Below are positions 7,631 to 12,272 of a DNA stretch of 12,272 bases, piece after piece; within the stretch, counting starts at the first letter, position 1; each line of letters begins with the position of its first letter. The position numbers were made by a program, and so were the translations under genes. Source of the stretch: Schaedlerella sp. (GTDB taxonomy: Bacteria > Bacillota > Clostridia > Lachnospirales > Lachnospiraceae); contig JAHHTO010000073.1 in NCBI GenBank assembly GCA_020024595.1, forward strand, positions 1-12,272, in the 5' to 3' direction. The notes beneath the pieces are model-generated. The model did not search any database, was not told where the DNA came from, and saw only the letters and a program-made list of their open reading frames with translations.

Positions 7631-9379
7631 TTATGCGTTCAGGCTCCAGCCAGAACTTTCTTTTTGTAATTCGAGCATATGACGGTATAGACCATTTTTT
7701 TGCATCAGCTCCTTGTGTGTACCTCTTTCCGCAATCATTCCTTCGTTCAGTACGATAATCTGATCGCAACTCTCTATGGAACGAAGTCTGTGGGCAATCA
7801 TCAAAACAGTTTTATTTTTAACCAGTCTGCTAATTGCTTCTTGAATCAATGTTTCATTTTCCGGATCCAAACTTGCTGTTGCCTCATCCAGCAAGATAAT
7901 CGGCGCATCTTTCAAAAAGGCACGGGCAATAGAAATTCTTTGACGTTCACCTCCAGATAGCGTCTTTCCGTTTTCTCCAATCATTGTCTGATAACCATCA
8001 GGCAGTTTTTCAATAAATTCCTCGCATTGTGCAAGACGGGCTGCTTCATAAATTTCTTGTTCTGTGGCATCCTTCTTCCCGATTTTTATATTATTATAAA
8101 TCGTATCGTTAAAAAGGATTACGTCTTGAAATACAATGGAGAAAGATTGAAGCAGAGTCTCCGGATCGATTTTATTGATATCTTTTCCATCAATGTAGAC
8201 ATTTCCCTGCGGGATATCCCAGAAGCGGCATGCCAATCTGCTAATGGTACTTTTTCCGCATCCGGAAGGCCCGACCAAAGCTGTTGTTTCCCCTTGCTTT
8301 GCGGTAAAGCTGATATCACGGATCACATTGTGTCCTTCGTTATATGCAAAAGAGACATGATCAAAAACAATATCATAAGTAGTAAGCTTTGTTTCCGAAT
8401 CACCTTCCTGTGGAGGATATTCTTCAATTTCCCGAATCCTTGCTGCACTGACCAGAGAATGAAAAAACTCACCAGCTCGGAAAATAATGTTGGTCAATGG
8501 ATCATACACCTGAGAAGCTACAAATAAAAACAGCAGGAACGTATAAATACTGATAGTCTCCTTGGCCAAAAGTCCTGCACCTACGATAATAACTAAAACA
8601 AGTCCAATGCGGAGAATATTATAAGCAAGGCAGATGAAAATACCAACCGCAACTTCGTACAGCATAGAGGTCTTAACCACCTTGCGGACTTTATCTTCCA
8701 AACCAGTACGATATTCCTCAGCTTTTTCGGAAGCATGCATCAGTTTCATGTTGTCAAAGAACTCCTGCAATCCATCACTGACAGCCAGCTTTGCATTACG
8801 ATTCTTCCAATTCACCCTATCACTGATCTTGAAGCTAAGCATAAAAAGTCCGAATGCAATCGGCAATGTAACAAACAATGCCAAAGATAACTGCCAATTG
8901 AAGAAGAAAAGTAAAGTAATCACAAACACGCTAGAAAGAATACCGCCAAACAACGAAGGGACATCGCCAGACAAAGATTGTTCTACCACAGAAGTATCGT
9001 TCATCAATGTGCTAGTCAAATCACTGAGATCTTTCTTCCCGAAATAGGAAAGGGGAAGTTTTCTCAATTTTTCAGCTAGCGAAATTCTCGTATTTGCGCT
9101 CTCCTCATAAGCCGACTGATATGTTTTGGAATAATTCAGCCGATAGATCAAATAAATCACTCCGGCAACTACCAATGCGACGCCCCAATAAAAGAACAGA
9201 TTCGGTAAATCTGGAGTATCATGCCAATAATGAGACAGCAAACCTGATACAACTACAAAAAGAAGAACGGTTGGAAACAAAATGCTGATATTGTGCAGTG
9301 CACTTGTAAAAATTCCGACAAGTACTCCTTTCGCGCCCTGATCAGTGAGAGAATAAATTTCTTTTATCTTCTTGATCAT
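7631..9379 (-). CDS. ABC transporter permease-ATPase half-transporter, second subunit
   Basis: A 582-residue protein. Residues 1 to about 315 form an exporter-fold (type IV) membrane domain with six predicted helices. Residues of about 335-582 are the ATPase domain: Walker A GPSGCGKS (370-377), Q418, signature LSGGERQ (474-480), Walker B with D498/E499, D-loop SLDPE and switch H530. All catalytic positions are standard. It begins with an ATGA overlap with the gene before it (9376-9379) and has GGAGGTGAGG as ribosome site inside that gene, so the two subunits are very likely a heterodimer. The fold is shared by drug and lipid exporters and by siderophore importers such as YbtPQ and IrtAB. The import reading rests on the neighbours: an ECF importer and a divergent AraC regulator. 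Confidence 0.9.
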   Translation of the reverse strand: MIKKIKEIYSLTDQGAKGVLVGIFTSALHNISILFPTVLLFVVVSGLLSHYWHDTPDLPNLFFYWGVALVVAGVIYLIYRLNYSKTYQSAYEESANTRISLAEKLRKLPLSYFGKKDLSDLTSTLMNDTSVVEQSLSGDVPSLFGGILSSVFVITLLFFFNWQLSLALFVTLPIAFGLFMLSFKISDRVNWKNRNAKLAVSDGLQEFFDNMKLMHASEKAEEYRTGLEDKVRKVVKTSMLYEVAVGIFICLAYNILRIGLVLVIIVGAGLLAKETISIYTFLLFLFVASQVYDPLTNIIFRAGEFFHSLVSAARIREIEEYPPQEGDSETKLTTYDIVFDHVSFAYNEGHNVIRDISFTAKQGETTALVGPSGCGKSTISRLACRFWDIPQGNVYIDGKDINKIDPETLLQSFSIVFQDVILFNDTIYNNIKIGKKDATEQEIYEAARLAQCEEFIEKLPDGYQTMIGENGKTLSGGERQRISIARAFLKDAPIILLDEATASLDPENETLIQEAISRLVKNKTVLMIAHRLRSIESCDQIIVLNEGMIAERGTHKELMQKNGLYRHMLELQKESSGWSLNA

Positions 9380-11151
9380 TTTGCCTCACCTCCAATTCTC
9401 CAAGAAGTACTGGAATTATATTCACGATACATAGCCGCATACATCCCATCTTTTTGGATAAGTGCGTGATGTGTTCCTTGTTCTGCTACAGTACCATTTT
9501 TCATGACAATAATATTGTCTGCTCCAACTACTGTAGAAAGTCTATGGGCGATCATAATAACGGTTTTTCCTTCCATGAGCTTGTCCAGGGTCCGCAGGAT
9601 CAAGTGTTCATTTTCCGGATCTGCAAATGAAGTGGCCTCATCTAGCAAGATAATCGGAGCGTCCTGCAAAATAGCCCTTGCAAGTGCAATACGTTGCTGT
9701 TCACCGCCAGAAAGATAAACACCGTCTGTACCGATCACGGTATGAATTCCGTGAGGCAATTTCTTCAAAATGTCCTCACACTGTGCCTCATGTAGTGCTT
9801 GTAAAATTTCCTCTTCTGTTGCATCTTTTTTACAGAAAGAAACATTTTCAGCAATACTCATTTTCAGTAATTCGTTTTCTTGAAATACAAAACTGAATTG
9901 CTTCATCCATGTCTGATAATTAAGTTTTTTGAGATCTTGTCCTCCAACCAAAATTTGTCCTTGATCGTTATCCCAAAAACGAGCGATTAAATTTGCAACT
10001 GTTGATTTTCCACTTCCTGATGGACCTACCAGTGCCGTTACCGTACCTGATTTTGCCATAAAAGAAAGGTGATTGAGTGCCGGTTCCGCCTCCTTATTAT
10101 AGCGGAAAGTAACATCTTTGAATTCAATGCTATGATTCTTACCTGGAATTGCAGTTGCACTGAAATCCTGCTCAGGGGAATGCAGCATTTCTTCAATAGA
10201 ATCCAATGCCTGTGTCGCCATCATCATATTGGACGAACAATTCATGATCCGAGTTAGAATCGTAGAAACCAATGGCGTAAAAATCACAAAGAAAATAAGG
10301 CTGTGCAGCGCTCTTTCCGGATTTCCCGAAACATGATATAAAATGATTCCCGCTGGAATTAATACAAAGAATAAGCCATTTACTGCTGTAATATAAATGC
10401 TCATTGGTGTTTTCATGGACATCACATACTCCACAGAAAACTTTTTATAATTTACGATAGATTTATAGAACTGTTTGAAAGAATGTACGGTCTGCCCAAA
10501 CACCTTTACAACACTAATACCGCGGACATACTCCACACCGGCCGCACTCATTTCCCCCATTGCTTTCTGATACTGATCAATCAGTCCGGTTTTTTCTCCT
10601 TTAAGCATCATGGACAATGCTCCAAATCCAATCGCAATCGGGATTAGGCAGATTAGTGACATCTGCCAGTCAAAATAGAACATTCCTACAAGAAAAACGA
10701 ACGGCATCACAAAGGATTGAGCCATATCCGGCATTTGATGTGCTACAAAATTCTCTGTACTCTCTACGCCTTTTTCAATCATCTTTCTCAGCTCACCACT
10801 GGCATTTTCGGAATAATAACCCAAGGGTACTTTTTCCAGGTGTCGAATCAGACGAATACGGATTTGGGACATCATATTGAATGCTGTCAGATGTGAAAGT
10901 AACAAGCCAACTCCATAAGTGCCAAATCCCATGGATATGACCATGAAAGCCTGCCAGCCAAAATGTGCCAACTCACTTGTCGGTACATTTGTTCCATGGA
11001 GAAATACAGTGTTCGCAGCTCGATATATATAAATATATGTACCCACTGTGATTACACCGCTGATTGCAGTAAATATCCATGATAACACCATAGATATTTT
11101 GTAAATCCCGGCATATTCCATGAGCCTCGCTAAGAGGTTTTTCTTCTTCAT
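9376..11151 (-). CDS. ABC transporter permease-ATPase half-transporter, first subunit
   Basis: A 591-residue protein and the first gene of the operon. Residues 1 to about 320 are a six-helix exporter-fold membrane domain. The ATPase domain follows: Walker A GPSGSGKS (376-383), Q424, signature LSGGEQQR (480-487), Walker B ILLDEA with D504/E505, and switch H536. The D-loop reads SFADPE where the partner has the common SLDPE; I associate this variant with siderophore-type half-transporters, from memory. The start has AGGAGG seven bases upstream. The partner gene overlaps its stop codon. It would form a heterodimer in the cytoplasmic membrane. A drug exporter of the same fold cannot be excluded from sequence alone. 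Confidence 0.9.
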   Translation of the reverse strand: MKKKNLLARLMEYAGIYKISMVLSWIFTAISGVITVGTYIYIYRAANTVFLHGTNVPTSELAHFGWQAFMVISMGFGTYGVGLLLSHLTAFNMMSQIRIRLIRHLEKVPLGYYSENASGELRKMIEKGVESTENFVAHQMPDMAQSFVMPFVFLVGMFYFDWQMSLICLIPIAIGFGALSMMLKGEKTGLIDQYQKAMGEMSAAGVEYVRGISVVKVFGQTVHSFKQFYKSIVNYKKFSVEYVMSMKTPMSIYITAVNGLFFVLIPAGIILYHVSGNPERALHSLIFFVIFTPLVSTILTRIMNCSSNMMMATQALDSIEEMLHSPEQDFSATAIPGKNHSIEFKDVTFRYNKEAEPALNHLSFMAKSGTVTALVGPSGSGKSTVANLIARFWDNDQGQILVGGQDLKKLNYQTWMKQFSFVFQENELLKMSIAENVSFCKKDATEEEILQALHEAQCEDILKKLPHGIHTVIGTDGVYLSGGEQQRIALARAILQDAPIILLDEATSFADPENEHLILRTLDKLMEGKTVIMIAHRLSTVVGADNIIVMKNGTVAEQGTHHALIQKDGMYAAMYREYNSSTSWRIGGEAK

Positions 11152-11185
11152 TATTAAGCCTCCTCTTTATTTTTTCATTTAGAGA

Positions 11186-11194
11186 TGATATAAT
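11186..11194 (+). promoter_or_regulatory. extended -10 promoter of the AraC-family gene
   Basis: TGATATAAT contains a perfect -10 hexamer (11189-11194) preceded by the TG of an extended -10. The -35 region (near 11166) is poor (TTTATT), which extended -10 promoters tolerate. Transcription would start near 11201, giving a leader of about 134 nt. The start point falls in the left arm of the dyad at 11197-11229, so a protein bound there would repress this gene. Confidence 0.6.
11187..11192 (-). promoter_or_regulatory. candidate -10 of the transporter operon
   Basis: TATATC on the minus strand lies about 36 bases before the start codon of the first transporter gene. No good -35 is visible 17 bp upstream (TATTAC). 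This is common in promoters that depend on an AraC-type activator. The -35 zone falls inside the long dyad at 11197-11229. It overlaps the -10 of the opposite strand, so the two promoters would compete. Confidence 0.4.
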
Positions 11195-11196
11195 GT

Positions 11197-11229
11197 GATA
11201 ATCTGTTAGGTAATACTAACACGATTATC
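11197..11229. repeat. long inverted repeat in the divergent control region (candidate operator)
   Basis: Arms GATAATCTGTTAG (11197-11209) and CTAACA-C-GATTATC (11216-11229) pair over 13 positions with one extra C at 11222, around the 6-nt centre GTAATA. It lies over the presumed -35 of the transporter operon and the start point of the AraC gene. It is therefore well placed to switch both. The inner part, TTAGGTAATACTAAC, partly resembles DtxR/IdeR boxes. The outer GATAAT/ATTATC arms recall Fur half-sites. It could equally be the site of the AraC protein itself. The dyad is seen directly; the binding protein is unknown. Confidence 0.65.
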
Positions 11230-11272
11230 TAAACTTTACTTCACTCTATTCGTAGCTTCAATAGCAAATCAA

Positions 11273-11288
11273 TGGTTGGGGACAACCA
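11273..11288 (+). other. GNRA-capped hairpin in the leader of the AraC-family gene
   Basis: TGGTTG and CAACCA form a perfect 6-bp stem closed by the loop GGGA, a GNRA tetraloop. It sits 46 bases before the AraC start codon. No T-run follows, so it is not a terminator. It may shape the leader RNA or, as DNA, be a short operator dyad. A role is not established. Confidence 0.4.
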
Positions 11289-11334
11289 CCGAAAAAGGTA
11301 GGACGATCGCCGAAATTTTTAAGGAGATGTACTT

Positions 11335-12272
11335 ATGAAAAGTCTATCTGAGCAACTTTTGTTACCTTATATTCAGCAACTTGGATTACACTTATCTGAT
11401 CAATTCTCATATCGTCAATGTGGTAACACCTTCTGCTGTAATTCTGAAATCGGAGAGGGATTTTGTTGGGAATTTTCAAGTGGCAATCAATTTTCTGTTT
11501 CTATCTATGATTTTAAGATGCTTCAGGATATGGCTCCTGAATATCAGCATCCAGAGTTTTTTACAATTGGATTATCAAATGAACCCACTGCTAAATATGT
11601 TTTAGGCTCTTCATCAAGAGACAAAATCATCAGCTACTCTATGCCAGAAGGGAGGTTCTCTGAAGTCTTTTCAAGCGGAACCCATGTAAAAAATGCTTCC
11701 TTATCATTTTCCCCTGGTTTTTTAAAAGAACAAACACAAAAATACCATTTGGATTACGAGAAATTCCTCCGTATTTGTTTTAGTTATGATCAAAGTTATA
11801 CTATTCCAGATGCAGAACTCATCTTGAAACAAATATTTTCGGCCCACCCTATATCCCGTCATGCTGATATGTACTATGAAGCAAAGATAATGGAATTGTT
11901 TTCAATCTTACTGCAATGGAATGAAAAAAATGAACTGTATATTACAGACGGAATCCAAAATGATGATATGGATGCAATCCGAGAAGTAACGGCCTATATC
12001 GACCAGCATTATAGTGAACAAATCAGTATCCGTGATATTGAAAAGATTGCTTATATGGGAAAGAATAAGCTTTCTCATCTTTTCAAAATTCAAAAAGAAA
12101 TGTCAATTACGGAATACTTGCGAGTTATCCGAATCAACAAAGCAAAAGAACTGCTCATCAACACTTCTATTCCAATCCATTTAGTGGCCCAAGCAGTTGG
12201 ATATAAAAATCAAGGAAGTTTCGCAGAACGATTCCACATTGCAACAGGAATGACCCCCTCTGAATATAGGCA
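11335..12272 (+). CDS. AraC-family transcriptional regulator (last residues outside window)
   Basis: The frame is open from ATG 11335 to the window edge: 312 complete codons plus two bases. The start has AAGGAG eight bases upstream. Residues of about 213-312 are the AraC DNA-binding domain with two helix-turn-helix motifs. The first is ISIRDIEKIAYMGKNKLSHL, and the second ends in the family signature VGYKNQGSFAERF...GMTPSEYR. Only a few residues should be missing. The N-terminal 200 residues lack a clear AraC cupin. GEGFCWEFSSGNQFSVSIYDF at about 40-60 recalls PchR-type siderophore regulators, though weakly. Four cysteines cluster at 29, 34, 35 and 44. The gene is divergent from the transporter operon and shares its control region, so it is probably the activator of that operon and perhaps a repressor of itself. 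The inducer is unknown. Confidence 0.92.
   Translation, partial: MKSLSEQLLLPYIQQLGLHLSDQFSYRQCGNTFCCNSEIGEGFCWEFSSGNQFSVSIYDFKMLQDMAPEYQHPEFFTIGLSNEPTAKYVLGSSSRDKIISYSMPEGRFSEVFSSGTHVKNASLSFSPGFLKEQTQKYHLDYEKFLRICFSYDQSYTIPDAELILKQIFSAHPISRHADMYYEAKIMELFSILLQWNEKNELYITDGIQNDDMDAIREVTAYIDQHYSEQISIRDIEKIAYMGKNKLSHLFKIQKEMSITEYLRVIRINKAKELLINTSIPIHLVAQAVGYKNQGSFAERFHIATGMTPSEYR

Noticed and set aside
8027..8527. Plus-strand open frame of 166 codons inside the second half-transporter gene
   Set aside because: It lies antisense to a conserved ATPase domain with all its motifs intact; no start signal and no family resemblance.
11300..11312. CGATCG palindrome in the AraC leader
   Set aside because: Six-base palindromes of this kind are common by chance and the flanks do not extend the symmetry.
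11152..11334. Vitamin or metal riboswitch before the transporter operon
   Set aside because: The minus-strand leader from the likely start point is only about 30 nt, too short for cobalamin, thiamine, FMN or similar aptamers, and none of their conserved boxes was seen.
1..12272. Mobile element, CRISPR array or phage-defence island
   Set aside because: No transposase, integrase, terminal inverted repeats, regularly spaced repeats or defence-type domains were found on either strand.

Overview
The window looks like a piece of chromosome from a low-GC anaerobic Firmicute, most likely a gut Lachnospiraceae-type clostridium. The basis is the AT-rich sequence, strong AGGAGG ribosome binding sites, a clostridial-type 868-residue AdhE and a Firmicute-style ECF transporter. 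The genus cannot be read from the sequence. No tRNA, rRNA, CRISPR array, insertion sequence or integrase was seen.

Layout. (1) Positions 1-816, minus strand: a MerR-family regulator cut by the left edge. A MerR-type promoter with a 19-bp spacer and a central dyad lies just upstream (848-878). (2) 817-1170 is a gene-free stretch with that promoter, some unexplained dyads and a rho-independent terminator (1122-1154). The terminator closes the next operon. (3) 1171-4565, minus: adhE followed by a small APH/choline-kinase-like phosphotransferase. A near-consensus sigma-A promoter (4621-4649) lies in front. Three 18-bp sequences resembling the Rex operator sit on and around it, so the operon is probably controlled by NADH/NAD+. 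(4) 4785-11151, minus: a tightly packed five-gene transporter operon. In transcription order it holds two permease-ATPase half-transporters of the exporter fold (591 and 582 aa), an ECF substrate-binding membrane protein of the Trep_Strep type, an EcfT subunit, and an ECF ATPase with two ABC domains in one chain. Two of the junctions are ATGA overlaps. (5) 11152-11334: a divergent control region. It has overlapping -10 elements on the two strands, a long dyad (11197-11229) and a GNRA-capped hairpin. (6) 11335-12272, plus: an AraC-family regulator cut by the right edge within its last residues.

How the genes work together. The AraC gene plus the five-gene operon forms one unit. A paired exporter-fold ABC transporter beside a divergent AraC regulator recalls siderophore uptake loci of the YbtPQ/YbtA and PchR kind. 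Here it is joined to a complete ECF importer of unknown substrate. My reading is a metallophore, haem or other metal-chelate uptake system, possibly two-step or with two substrate routes. The substrate is an inference, because no biosynthetic genes or metal-binding lipoproteins lie in the window. The adhE operon is a separate fermentation unit that reduces acetyl-CoA to ethanol and regenerates NAD+.
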